DNA of 64,000 nt from Chlorobium sp. (GTDB lineage Bacteria; Bacteroidota; Chlorobiia; Chlorobiales; Chlorobiaceae): the NCBI GenBank assembly GCA_005843825.1, contig SZXX01000030.1, positions 1-64,000 of the forward strand, in the 5' to 3' direction. The notes under the pieces are model-generated. The model did not search any database. It was not told the origin of the DNA and saw only the letters and a list, made by a program, of their open reading frames with translations. Positions 27,066 to 35,523 of this stretch are shown piece after piece (the stretch's first letter is position 1; each line of letters begins with the position of its first letter). The position numbers and the translations under genes were made by a program.

Positions 27066-27164
27066 CTCTTTCGAGAAAAATAAGTTACAGGATTTGAAAA
27101 TAATACCGAACTACATGTCGATGATACTATCAGTCAATGTTACGCACGCAGTTTTTTTTCAATG
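27066..27164 (+). repeat. Repeat family E, copy 2 (~100-bp direct repeat)
   Basis: Direct-repeat partner of 24128-24225. Longest shared blocks: CTCTTTCGA, TTGAAAATA, TACCGAACT, TCGATG, CAGTCAAT, ACGCA and TTTTCAATG. Confidence 0.75.
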
Positions 27165-27212
27165 AATATTGGTAATCCACCGATAACCCCGTAGCACTCT
27201 AAAAGAGGAGAG

Positions 27213-27250
27213 GATAGACCCCTCACAGGAGTTCGGGGTGACGGGGAAGA
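27213..27250 (+). repeat. Repeat family A, copy 3
   Basis: GATAGACCCCTCACAGGAG then TTCGGGGTGACGGGGAAG. Directly followed by family B, as at 25505. Confidence 0.65.
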
Positions 27251-27277
27251 GTTGGCAGTGGGCCGTCGGCAGTGAAG
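27251..27277 (+). repeat. Repeat family B, copy 3
   Basis: GTTGGCAGTGGGCCGTCGGC followed by AGTGAAG. One substitution breaks the second GGCAGT. Confidence 0.6.
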
Positions 27278-27354
27278 AAAGGTTGTGGTGCGTTGCCTGC
27301 CTGGAGCTTAAATTGTATCTTGGCAAGGATAGTATTAAGGGCTAATAATGAACT

Positions 27355-28260
27355 ATGAAGAAAGAAAAAGCGCTCTCAGACCCAGAATCCAAGGGAAATG
27401 AGTCCCGGTTAGATTCGAGACCTTTGGTTATTGGTGATTATACCCTCAACACTCTTGTTGTACAGGAGTTTTTTCTTGATGGTGGTGCCATGTTCGGTGT
27501 TGTGCCGAAACCTCTGTGGGAAAAAGTAGTTCCAGCTGATGCGTTTAACCGGGTTAAACTTGTTGCCCGCCTCCTTCTGATTTCCGGGAACGGCCGTCAT
27601 ATTCTTGTCGATACAGGAATGGGTTCTGCCTGGTCTGATAAGCTACGTTCCATATACTCCCTCTCTCCTTTTACGCTTTCCCTTGAGCTTCAGCGTTTCG
27701 GCCTTCGAACCGAGGATATAACGGATGTACTCTATACCCACCTTCATTACGATCATCTTGCCGGGGCATTCGAGCTGCAGGGCGGTCACCTGCAACCTCT
27801 CTTTCCTGATGCTGTACACCATGTACAGGAAGAGAATTACCGGTCAGCATGTTATCCTCATGCTAAAGAAAAGTCAGGGTATCCGGCCTGGTTTGTCGAA
27901 GCACTTGGCCGCCAGAAAAACCTGAACCTGCTCAATGGCGAAACAGAGCTATTTAAAGGCATCAGATTATCTCTAAGTAATGGACATACTAAGGGTCAGC
28001 AATTGGTGACTGTTTTTGATGATCACCTTACTCTTGTGCATTGCGCTGATCTTATTCCATTTGCAGCGCATATTCCTCTTCCCTGGGTGATGAGCTACGA
28101 TATCGAACCCTTAACGGTGTTTGATGAAAAATCTGATCTCCTGGAGATGGCACTCAAAGAGTCATGGATCCTCTTTTTCGGTCACGACCCTCTTCATGAA
28201 GCTGCAACAGTGCGTCGTGATGAAAAGGGCATAGTACCTGATCGCTATATAACCCTGTAA
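27355..28260 (+). CDS. Metallo-beta-lactamase-fold hydrolase
   Basis: A 301-residue MBL-fold protein. The metal-binding motif HxHxDH is at His129, His131, Asp133 and His134 (THLHYDHLAG), with further ligands probably in LSNGHTKGQQ and the C-terminal FFGHDP. It resembles the quorum-quenching-lactonase / N-acyl-homoserine-lactone-hydrolase-like subgroup in layout, but substrate is not determined. One base separates its stop from the start of the MutY-like gene, so they form an operon. Confidence 0.88.
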   Translation: MKKEKALSDPESKGNESRLDSRPLVIGDYTLNTLVVQEFFLDGGAMFGVVPKPLWEKVVPADAFNRVKLVARLLLISGNGRHILVDTGMGSAWSDKLRSIYSLSPFTLSLELQRFGLRTEDITDVLYTHLHYDHLAGAFELQGGHLQPLFPDAVHHVQEENYRSACYPHAKEKSGYPAWFVEALGRQKNLNLLNGETELFKGIRLSLSNGHTKGQQLVTVFDDHLTLVHCADLIPFAAHIPLPWVMSYDIEPLTVFDEKSDLLEMALKESWILFFGHDPLHEAATVRRDEKGIVPDRYITL

Positions 28261-28261
28261 G

Positions 28262-29122
28262 ATGCCAATCACCATTCATAAGGGAACGAGCCTATTGAAC
28301 AAGCAGGATATTGAGCTTTTTCGCAGTAAGATTTTTGATTTTTACCTACAGAACGGAAGGTCATTTCCATGGAGAAAAACTACTGACCGGTATGCCGTCA
28401 TGATCAGTGAGATCATGCTCCAGCAGACTCAGGCTGAAAGGGTGGCTCCGAAGTATGAGGCATGGCTTCAGGAATTTCCTGATATTGCATGCCTTGCATC
28501 AGCTCCTCTTCGGGTTGTGCTGTCGCTCTGGAGCGGACTTGGCTATAACTCAAGAGCAGTCAGGCTGCAGCGTTGTGCAGCTATCATCAGAGACTCTTTC
28601 GGTGGAATAGTTCCGGGAGAGCCAGCGGTTCTGAAAACGCTTCCAGGTATTGGTGAGTATACCTGTCGATCCATTCCCGTATTCGCCGACAATTTTGATG
28701 CTGCGGCTGTCGATACCAATATCCGGCGAATAATGATTCATGAATTAGGGTTTCCTGAAGATATTTCGCCCGCAATACTTCAGCATGCAGCAGAAGCCCT
28801 TGTTCCGCCAGGAAGAAGCCGCGACTGGCACAATGCATTGATGGATTACGGCTCTCTTGTGCTGACCAGTAAAAAGACAGGTATCCGCCCCTTGACCAGG
28901 CAGTCAAAATTTCAGGGCTCAAAGCGCTGGTATCGTGGAAAACTGATCAAGGAGCTCGTCAGTACGGATGGACTCTTTCTTGAAGAGATCAGTGAGAAAT
29001 ATGCAGCCTGCCCATGGGATATTGATGAAATAATCAATGATCTAATATCCGAGGGATTGGTTGAACGCCAGAAGAGCACCAGTTCCGGTGCTCTCTCTAT
29101 GCTGAAAATCAAAGGGAGCTGA
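28262..29122 (+). CDS. A/G-specific adenine glycosylase-like protein (MutY family) lacking the Fe-S cluster
   Basis: HhH-GPD DNA glycosylase of 286 residues. Glu50 (SEIMLQQTQ) and Asp151 (VDTNIRRI) match the catalytic pair of MutY; the helix-hairpin-helix is LKTLPGIGEYTC at about 124-135. The C-terminal Cys-x6-Cys-x2-Cys-x5-Cys cluster-binding loop of MutY and Nth is absent: after ALMDYGSLVLTSKKTG the sequence goes straight into a different domain. The last 60 residues look like a winged-helix-type segment, not the NUDIX-like domain of MutY. So it is a cluster-less MutY-like glycosylase; substrate uncertain. Confidence 0.88.
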   Translation: MPITIHKGTSLLNKQDIELFRSKIFDFYLQNGRSFPWRKTTDRYAVMISEIMLQQTQAERVAPKYEAWLQEFPDIACLASAPLRVVLSLWSGLGYNSRAVRLQRCAAIIRDSFGGIVPGEPAVLKTLPGIGEYTCRSIPVFADNFDAAAVDTNIRRIMIHELGFPEDISPAILQHAAEALVPPGRSRDWHNALMDYGSLVLTSKKTGIRPLTRQSKFQGSKRWYRGKLIKELVSTDGLFLEEISEKYAACPWDIDEIINDLISEGLVERQKSTSSGALSMLKIKGS

Positions 29123-29128
29123 GCGCTT

Positions 29129-30961
29129 CTATTCGGTATTATAGACCATATTCAGGGTATTATACACTTTGTCAATTTCGGCAGCATATTTATTGATAAT
29201 GTCTTTACGCTTAAGCTTGAGTGTCGGGGTCATGTGACCGTTTTCAATGGTAAATGCATCATCGACAAGCAGAAACTTGCGAACCTTTTCATGGGTTGCA
29301 AGCTGACGTGAAACGGTGCGCATGAGCTTTTCGAAAAGCTGCTGAACACTCTTGTGCTGGATCAGCTCCTTGTTTGAGGTCACCTGAATACCTTCAGCAG
29401 CGGCAAATTCTTTGATCTTGCCGAATTCCGGTACAATAAGTGCGATCAGAAAGGGCCTTTTTTCACCTATTATGATAACCTGATCCACATAAGGGCTGTC
29501 TGTAATCAGGTTCTCTATAGGCATCGGAGCAATATTTTTGCCCCCGGATGTTACGATAATATGTTTTTTACGGTCAGTTATCTTTAAGTAGCCGTCCTTG
29601 TCTACCTCTCCGATATCGCCAGTGTAAAACCATCCATCTTTGATAACCTGCCGGGTAGCCTCTTCATCCTTCCAGTAACCCTTCATGACATTCGGCCCTT
29701 TGAAAAGTATTTCGCCGTCTTCAGCAATTCGCAACTGGACGTTATCAACGGTAGGCCCTACGGTGCCGTACTTTATCTTTTCAGGTCTGTTTACGTTTGT
29801 GATGGGTGATGTTTCAGTCAGACCGAAACCTTCCAGAATATTGATATCGAGCGCCTGGAAAAATTCGCCGATCTTTTGAGGCAGTGCAGCGCCACCTGAA
29901 ACAAAATAACGAAGCCTTCCGCCTAGCTTTGTTTTGATTTTATGGTAGACAAGCTTTTCGGCAATAGAGTGCTGTAACGTTACTATTGTTGATGATTTGC
30001 CTTTACTGTTGATTTCACGGTGATACTTTTCTCCAGTGCTGAGCGCCCAGTTAAATATTTTCTTTTTTAAGCTGCTTTCTGCTGCAATCTGCTTGAGTAT
30101 GCTCATCTTAATGCGGTCAAAGAGCCTTGGCACCGTAAACATTATAGTGGGCCGTGCTTCCGTCATATTAAGTGAAATTGTTTCAACACTTTCTGCCAGA
30201 TAGATGCTTGCTCCACAGGAAAAAAGAAGGTAATACCCGCCGGTTCGTTCATAGGCATGAGAAAGTGGCAGAAAAGAGAGTCCCCGGTCGGATTCGTCAA
30301 GACAAATGATTGATGAGCTTGATTTTACATTTTCACAAATATTCCGGTGCGTAAGCATCACCCCTTTCGGAAGTCCAGTTGTTCCTGAAGTGTAGATAAT
30401 GGTGGCGACGTCGTCAGGCTCAACAGGAGCGGCCTCAAGAAACCATGGCTTTTCTTCAAGCGTTTTTTTGCCTTCCTCCTTAGCCTGGTTCAAATCAATG
30501 ACATCTTCAACACTCTCCTCCAGATGGTTCATGACGACAACGAGGCACAATTCCGGCAGGTTCTGCCAGATCGAGATTATTTTGCCAAGCTGGAGCATAT
30601 TGGACACAACTATTGCCTTTGCGCTGCAGTTGTTGAGAATGTATTCTATTTGGTTGGGAGGCAGGGAAGGGTAGAGTGGAACATTGATAGCGCCGAGATT
30701 CAGGATTGCCATATCAGACAGATACCACCCGGGTCTGTTTTCCGAAAGTATGGCCACGCGGTCCTTTGAAACAATGCCGTTTTGTTTTAAAAACGCAGAG
30801 AAATGGTGGACATCCTCTGCAAGCGTATGGTATAAAATAGGTTCATAGAAGCCGTTTACCTTCCTTGCAATCGGAAATTTTGATTCCTCTCCTCTGTAAT
30901 GGGCGAAAACAGATGAGAAAAGTTCAGGCAGTGTCTGAAAATCAGAATTGATCAGTCCCAT
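29129..30961 (-). CDS. Long-chain fatty-acid-CoA ligase (AMP-forming)
   Basis: Activates fatty acids through an acyl-AMP to acyl-CoA. The 610 residues contain the AMP-binding P-loop [19 protein letters not shown], the GFGLTETSP motif, [24 protein letters not shown] hinge and the C-terminal lysine region. No signal peptide. Start is the ATG at 30961; a TTG two codons upstream is also open. It converges on the MutY-like gene, 6 nt apart. Confidence 0.94.
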   Translation of the reverse strand: MGLINSDFQTLPELFSSVFAHYRGEESKFPIARKVNGFYEPILYHTLAEDVHHFSAFLKQNGIVSKDRVAILSENRPGWYLSDMAILNLGAINVPLYPSLPPNQIEYILNNCSAKAIVVSNMLQLGKIISIWQNLPELCLVVVMNHLEESVEDVIDLNQAKEEGKKTLEEKPWFLEAAPVEPDDVATIIYTSGTTGLPKGVMLTHRNICENVKSSSSIICLDESDRGLSFLPLSHAYERTGGYYLLFSCGASIYLAESVETISLNMTEARPTIMFTVPRLFDRIKMSILKQIAAESSLKKKIFNWALSTGEKYHREINSKGKSSTIVTLQHSIAEKLVYHKIKTKLGGRLRYFVSGGAALPQKIGEFFQALDINILEGFGLTETSPITNVNRPEKIKYGTVGPTVDNVQLRIAEDGEILFKGPNVMKGYWKDEEATRQVIKDGWFYTGDIGEVDKDGYLKITDRKKHIIVTSGGKNIAPMPIENLITDSPYVDQVIIIGEKRPFLIALIVPEFGKIKEFAAAEGIQVTSNKELIQHKSVQQLFEKLMRTVSRQLATHEKVRKFLLVDDAFTIENGHMTPTLKLKRKDIINKYAAEIDKVYNTLNMVYNTE

Positions 30962-31461
30962 CAGCAAGAAAGTTTTTCTTGTGGAAAAAAAGCCTTTTTA
31001 GAGAAAAGAACCAGAACGAGCGACAGGGTTTACAATATGGGGTATAATACCTGCCTCGGCGTCCTTGCAGCCGAGCCATGGTTCTGTTGTTAATTAACAA
31101 ATTATTCACAATACCCCATAGAGCGCTTTGTATTATTTAACAGCAAGGTGCGCTGAAAAATAGCTTTAATTCATTTTTTTATTGATGGTTACGCTGTTGT
31201 CGATGCATTGTGAAAAAAACTACAAAAATGACCATTTTTCACCGGACACTACTGACAGAAAGGCTTCAGGTTTTTCATAATCGCTATCGTGCTGGCGAAA
31301 GCGTATAAAACTACAGGGATTTTTTATATTAGGTCCAAGAAGCGTTATGGTAATCGAGGATTGCGCCTTCAGCCACTCTTGTGGCGACATACCTTACTGC
31401 CGATGATGATGTATTTTTTTGTTGAAGGCTCCATTTTTATAGCTTTGTTTCCTGATTTTTC
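30962..31461. other. 500-bp intergenic region with nested inverted repeats and an IS-end-like motif
   Basis: No credible gene. Structure from left to right: TATGGGGTAT (31036-31045) paired with ATACCCCATA (31111-31120), enclosing a hairpin CTCGGC/GCCGAG (31055-31075) and a 14-bp palindrome TTGTTAATTAACAA (31087-31100). The family F motif is at 31234-31254. This DNA must also contain the promoters of the divergent acyl-CoA ligase and flippase-like genes. Confidence 0.55.
31234..31254. repeat. Repeat family F, copy 2 (insertion-sequence-end-like motif)
   Basis: ATTTTTCACC followed by GGACACTACTG, 20 of 21 identical to positions 1-21 of the window. It stands alone, with no transposase beside it, so it could be a solo end or scar. 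Confidence 0.5.
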
Positions 31462-32526
31462 ATGCAGATGACTAAAAAATCCAGTTCTTCATGGACTGGC
31501 TATGCCGGACTGTGTCTCGGTATTCTCCTTATTGTCTATCTTTTCAGCCAGGTTGACCTTCAGGGTGCGATTGGACGGATTTCGAAGATCGGTATTTCAT
31601 CACTGCTTATTCTTCTTCCTTATCTGGCTCTGCACCTTATAGAAACATTCACATGGATCAAGCTTTTTCCAGAGAGCACATCTGCCATACCTTTTTTCAA
31701 GCTTCTTAAAATACAGGTCATATCGGAAACAGTTTCCATGACCCTGCCTGCGGGAGTTGCTGTTGGAGAGCCGCTTCGCCCATTTCTCTGCTATCGTTTT
31801 CTGAACATTCCACTTCCTGCAGGTGTGGCAAGTGTGGCCATCCGCAAACTCATGCTTGGCGTAGCCCAGGGAATCTATACTCTTATTGGTGCTCTGGCAG
31901 GGTTTTCACTACTGCAAAAGGCTTCACTTCAGATGCTTGGTTTTGAGGGACTTGGCTATATAATGGTCGCCACCGGTACCATGATTTTTTTGTTTTTTCT
32001 TTTTCTTCTCATGCTTTTGCTCAACGGAAAAGCTGCGCATAATCTGCATGGCTTTTTAATGCGTATTCCCTTCAAAAAAATAAAAGCATGGCTGATTGCA
32101 AAAGAATCCGGCTTTCAGGATACCGACAACGAACTCAAGAGTTATAATGGCCCGTTTACCGTCAGGCTCTTTATGGTCATGGTTTACTATATCCTTGCCT
32201 GGTTTACTCTTGCCATTGAGAGTTATATTATTCTCACGCTCCTGGGTGTCCATATCTCCTTTCTGCAGGTACTGGCAATTGATACAGCCATCACCATACT
32301 CAGGGCTTTGTTCTTTTTCATTCCGTCAGGACTCGGAGTGCAGGATCTTGGATACCTTGCTTTTTTTCAGGCACTTGGCATTCATGATTTTCTTGCCCTT
32401 GGTGGTGCATTTGTGCTGTTAAGGCGCTTCAAAGAGGTGCTCTGGTATGCAGCAGGGTATTGCGTCATGTTTTTTTCAGGAGTGCATCTCCGCGATGCTG
32501 AGGGGGCCTCTAACGGAGAGTCATGA
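31462..32526 (+). CDS. UPF0104 / LPG-synthase-TM-like flippase-domain membrane protein
   Basis: A 354-residue inner-membrane protein with about eight hydrophobic segments (for example LCLGILLIVYLFSQV, SSLLILLPYLALHL, TGTMIFLFFLFLLMLLL, FMVMVYYILAWFTLAI). It has the lysylphosphatidylglycerol-synthetase transmembrane region pattern, including SMTLPAGVAVGEPLRPF and FFFIPSGLGVQDLGYLAFF. Relatives (AglD, YbhN) are linked to lipid or glycan transport. ATGA overlap with the next gene (32523) indicates joint work with that likely glycosyltransferase. Confidence 0.88.
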   Translation: MQMTKKSSSSWTGYAGLCLGILLIVYLFSQVDLQGAIGRISKIGISSLLILLPYLALHLIETFTWIKLFPESTSAIPFFKLLKIQVISETVSMTLPAGVAVGEPLRPFLCYRFLNIPLPAGVASVAIRKLMLGVAQGIYTLIGALAGFSLLQKASLQMLGFEGLGYIMVATGTMIFLFFLFLLMLLLNGKAAHNLHGFLMRIPFKKIKAWLIAKESGFQDTDNELKSYNGPFTVRLFMVMVYYILAWFTLAIESYIILTLLGVHISFLQVLAIDTAITILRALFFFIPSGLGVQDLGYLAFFQALGIHDFLALGGAFVLLRRFKEVLWYAAGYCVMFFSGVHLRDAEGASNGES

Positions 32527-33479
32527 AGAAAAAGATTTTATTTATTTGCGGTTCGATGAACCAGACAACCCAGATGCATCAGATTGCCGGTTGGTTGACG
32601 GATTATGACCAGTATTTTTCACCATTTTTTAGCGATGGCATCCTTGGCAAAGCCAGTGATATCGGTCTGCTTGAGTTTACCATTATGGGGAGCAAACGCT
32701 CACAGCGTACGCTCGAATACCTGCGTTCACACGATCTGAAGCTTGATATCGGTGGTTATCAGCACGCTTACGACCTTGTTGTAACCTGCACTGATCTTAT
32801 TGTGCCGAAGCATATCAAGAGCAAGAAAATTGTACTTGTTCAGGAAGGCATGACAGAGCCTGAAACGGTACTTTACCATTTGGCACGAAACTTTCAGTGG
32901 GTTCCCCGGTGGATTGCCGGTACATCGACAACAGGGTTGTCCGACTCCTATGAAAAGTTCTGCGTTGCCAGTGAAGGGTACCGTGACCTTTTTATTCGCA
33001 AAGGAGTAAATCCCGATAAGATTGTAATTACCAGTATTCCTAACTTTGACAACTGTGAGCAATACCTGCAGAACGACTTTCCATATCACGATTACGTTTT
33101 AGTGTGTACATCCGACAATCGCGAAACGTTTATTTACGAAAACAGAGTTAAAAATATCCGCAAGTATCTTGAGATGGCAGATGGCGGTCAACTTATCTTC
33201 AAGCTGCATCCCAATGAAAATGCGGAAAGGGCAATACGGGAAATCAAGCAATATGCCCCAGAGAGCATTGTCTTCAGTGAAGGAAAGACCGAAGAGATGA
33301 TTGCAAACTCCCGCATGCTCATTGCTCAGTTTTCGTCCACCATTTTTGTAGGATCCGCACTCAACAAAGTTGTGCACTGCGGCTTGCCGCCTGAAGTGTT
33401 AAAATCGCTTACTCCCTTGCAGAATAAGTCCGCTGCAAAAAATATCGCCGATGTCTGCCGCCAAGTCATTGAAAGCTGA
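32523..33479 (+). CDS. Probable GT-B-fold glycosyltransferase-like protein
   Basis: A 318-residue soluble protein with two Rossmann-like halves. N-terminal: KKKILFICGSMNQTTQMHQIA then DLVVTCTDLIVPKHIKSKKIVLVQEGMTEPE. C-terminal: VLVCTSDNRETF, LIFKLHPNENAERAIREI, and SRMLIAQFSSTIFVGSALNKVVH, like the donor-binding half of CDP-glycerol or capsule-type transferases (K-x-H-P motif). It is translationally coupled to the flippase-like protein. I infer surface glycan or lipid glycosylation, without a named substrate. Confidence 0.65.
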   Translation: MKKKILFICGSMNQTTQMHQIAGWLTDYDQYFSPFFSDGILGKASDIGLLEFTIMGSKRSQRTLEYLRSHDLKLDIGGYQHAYDLVVTCTDLIVPKHIKSKKIVLVQEGMTEPETVLYHLARNFQWVPRWIAGTSTTGLSDSYEKFCVASEGYRDLFIRKGVNPDKIVITSIPNFDNCEQYLQNDFPYHDYVLVCTSDNRETFIYENRVKNIRKYLEMADGGQLIFKLHPNENAERAIREIKQYAPESIVFSEGKTEEMIANSRMLIAQFSSTIFVGSALNKVVHCGLPPEVLKSLTPLQNKSAAKNIADVCRQVIES

Positions 33480-33520
33480 ACGAACAAGTGGTGGCTAAGA
33501 AGAGCTGTCCATTTCAGGAA

Positions 33521-33563
33521 AACTTTTGTTTTGTCGGGGTTCAGGAATCAGCCCAACCTACAT
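33521..33563 (-). repeat. Repeat family D, copy 1
   Basis: Reverse complement begins ATGTAGGTTGGGCTGATTCC and continues TGAACCCCGACAAAAC. It matches 55618-55660 at 39 of 43 positions. It lies between the glycosyltransferase-like gene and the converging GNAT toxin gene. Confidence 0.75.
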
Positions 33564-33598
33564 GGCGGAGGTGAAGTTTTGAATAAATAGAGGTGGGC

Positions 33599-34111
33599 TT
33601 ATGATTCACTTGAGATTCTTTTTGCCGTTTCCAGCGCAAGAAATAGTGTATTCGGAGAGTCAACATATTGGATGAAGCCGTAATGACGGTAGAACCCTGC
33701 GGCTTTATCATCTTTAGCGTCAACCAGCAGGGCATATGCCCCTATCGGTACATTACAAGCCTTGATTATAGCATCTGCCAGTAATGCGCCACCAATGCCT
33801 TTCCCTTGATAAGCCTTGTCAACGGCGAAGCGTCCAATCCTGACGGCAGGGATGGTCGGATAACGGGGGAGTTTTTTGGAGATGTTGCCAGGCAACATGT
33901 TCAATGGAATTTCTGCCGCCGACATTGTGTAATAGCCGGCAACACGTTGGCGGGAGATATCAATTGCAACAAAGCACTTTGCGACATTGCGCCGGATGTC
34001 TTGAGTTACTTGTGTTGCGAAGCAGGTATCTAAAGGGGTTGATCCGCTATTAAATTCCGATCTGTTGTGTGAATTATCCAGAGCAACTACCAGAAATTGT
34101 GGCTGGCACAT
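33599..34111 (-). CDS. GNAT-family acetyltransferase toxin (TacT-like)
   Basis: A 170-residue Gcn5-related N-acetyltransferase. The acetyl-CoA pyrophosphate-binding loop is in RIGRFAVDKAYQGKGIGGALLADAI, and a conserved Tyr is in FYRHYGFI. Together with the DUF1778-type gene just upstream this is the TacA/TacT arrangement, where the toxin acetylates the amino acid on charged tRNA. The start is the ATG at 34111; a TTG at 34120 abuts the antitoxin stop. The N-terminus (FNSGSTPLDTCFATQ) fits this toxin group. Confidence 0.87.
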   Translation of the reverse strand: MCQPQFLVVALDNSHNRSEFNSGSTPLDTCFATQVTQDIRRNVAKCFVAIDISRQRVAGYYTMSAAEIPLNMLPGNISKKLPRYPTIPAVRIGRFAVDKAYQGKGIGGALLADAIIKACNVPIGAYALLVDAKDDKAAGFYRHYGFIQYVDSPNTLFLALETAKRISSES

Positions 34112-34120
34112 AAGGATCAA

Positions 34121-34495
34121 TTATTTTTTCTGACCGAAGAGTTCAGTCCTTTTTGCAAAGGCGAGTCGCAAAGCATCAGAGGGCTCAGGAGGAGTTATCA
34201 AGGCGTTTGCAAAAAGCTCCTGGTCAACCAGTGATAACCGGATAATGGAAGTATCCTCAATAGTTTTCTGGGCAGCCTCCACCGCGGCACAAATTACAAA
34301 GTCAGTTACCGTTCTGCCTTGAATTTCTGCTGCCCGCTTGATCTGGATATGCGCATCATAATGGATGCGAGCCTCAAGCCGGGCCTTTCCACCAGCCTTT
34401 TGTTTTGCGGCGCTTCTGCTTTTTTGCGAAGAACCTATGGACGGCTTACTCTCATTTGGGGTTGCTTTGTTTTCTTGTTTTAATGTCGTGCTCAT
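34121..34495 (-). CDS. DUF1778 / TacA-like antitoxin
   Basis: Antitoxin partner of the GNAT toxin. From the ATG at 34495 the product has 124 residues: a low-complexity basic lead (1-50), a ribbon-helix-helix-like segment RLEARIHYDAHIQIKRAAEIQGRTVTDFV, and a C-terminal neutralising tail (LVDQELFANALITPPEPSDALRLAFAKRTELF), all standard for the family. TATAAT lies about 20 bases upstream, so the mRNA leader may be very short. A longer frame back to 34576 is possible but unneeded. Confidence 0.87.
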   Translation of the reverse strand: MSTTLKQENKATPNESKPSIGSSQKSRSAAKQKAGGKARLEARIHYDAHIQIKRAAEIQGRTVTDFVICAAVEAAQKTIEDTSIIRLSLVDQELFANALITPPEPSDALRLAFAKRTELFGQKK

Positions 34496-34576
34496 GTATA
34501 GATCATTATATTCAAGTGTATTGTACGGCAGATTACCGGAATATAGAGAATAAATTGTATAATACTGCATCGTCAA

Positions 34577-34798
34577 CTAATCCGGATCCGCCAGTAAAAG
34601 GGAAAAGCTCTAAGCAACGGGGGCTTTTTTTATTAAAGATATCGGTATATTTAACGCCGCATGATTCTCCCTTGGAGCCTTTATTTTTTTACCCATTGGC
34701 TGGTTTTGTAGCATATTTTTTAGCGTTAGTAATAGTAAGTCATTTATTATCAACGTCTTATATTTTATTCTGAAGGTTATAACGTACTGTTTTTTTCT
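34577..34798. other. Intergenic region between TacA-like antitoxin and the sugar operon
   Basis: 222 bp. A hairpin-like AAGCTC...GGGCTT followed by seven Ts is at about 34608-34632, reading as a plus-strand terminator with no plus-strand gene before it. The rest is AT-rich and should hold the promoter of the CMP-sugar synthetase gene at 34799. Confidence 0.35.
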
Positions 34799-35503
34799 AT
34801 GCATACAGTAGCAATCATTCCTGCAAGGGGAGGGTCAAAAGGCCTCGAAAACAAAAATATTTATCCGGTGGCAGGAAAGCCCCTGCTTGCATGGACTATT
34901 CTGCAGGCTTTGGCATCGACAAGCATTGAGCGTGTTTTTGTCACCACTGACGACTCGGCGATAGCAAAGGTAGCTAAAGAGTATGGGGCAGAGGTGATCG
35001 TACGTCCAGCTGAACTTTCGGGAGACAAGGCCACTTCGGAATCGGCAATTCTGCATGCAGTAGGAGTTATCGAGCAGGACTACCAGATTCCAATTGACGT
35101 TATTGTATTTCTTCAGGCAACATCCCCGTTACGCAAACCCGGAGACATTGACAGGGCTGTAGAGATCTTTATACGCGAAGGTGCCGATTCGTTGATATCG
35201 GTTACCAAAGCGGACGATCTTACAATCTGGGAATCAAAGGACGGCGAATGGACAAGCCTGAACTTTGATTACCGCAACCGAGGCATGCGCCAGGACCGGC
35301 CGGCACAGTTCATTGAAAATGGTTCAATCTATATATTCAAGCCGGAGACACTCCATGTTTTTGGCAACAGAATCGGCAAAAAACTCTCAGCCTGTGAAAT
35401 GGAGTTTTGGCAGACATGGGAGATTGATACTATCGAGGAAATAGATTTAATTGAGTATTACTTTAATAAAAAAAACCTGGCCCCTCAGGATGTGAACCAA
35501 TAA
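34799..35503 (+). CDS. CMP-sugar synthetase (acylneuraminate/Kdo-type cytidylyltransferase)
   Basis: A 234-residue cytidylyltransferase of the NeuA-like family. The CTP-binding [15 protein letters not shown] motif is at residues 7-21, with [15 protein letters not shown] in the middle and a metal-binding [15 protein letters not shown] end. It transfers CMP to a keto-acid sugar. The two following genes encode an iron-type alcohol dehydrogenase and an aminotransferase, as in 8-amino-3,8-dideoxy-manno-octulosonate (Kdo8N) synthesis. So it may activate that sugar rather than a sialic acid; no NeuB/NeuC-like genes are nearby. Confidence 0.88.
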   Translation: MHTVAIIPARGGSKGLENKNIYPVAGKPLLAWTILQALASTSIERVFVTTDDSAIAKVAKEYGAEVIVRPAELSGDKATSESAILHAVGVIEQDYQIPIDVIVFLQATSPLRKPGDIDRAVEIFIREGADSLISVTKADDLTIWESKDGEWTSLNFDYRNRGMRQDRPAQFIENGSIYIFKPETLHVFGNRIGKKLSACEMEFWQTWEIDTIEEIDLIEYYFNKKNLAPQDVNQ

Positions 35504-35523
35504 AACCCTTAGATCAAAGTTTT

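Larger units (their letters stand above)
27029..27354. other. Intergenic region at the right edge of the toxin-antitoxin island
   Basis: 326 bp, no gene. It contains repeat E copy 2 (27066-27164), family A copy 3 (27213-27250) and family B copy 3 (27251-27277), then probably the promoter of the metallo-beta-lactamase gene. Confidence 0.5.

Noticed and set aside
31289..31471. Short plus-strand frame before the flippase-like gene
   Set aside because: TTG-started, basic and without family resemblance, no ribosome site, and overlaps the start of the real gene.
34608..34632. Hairpin with T-run as a terminator
   Set aside because: Stem is short with a wobble pair, and no plus-strand gene precedes it. 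It may be chance, or mark an unseen small RNA; not listed as a separate terminator.
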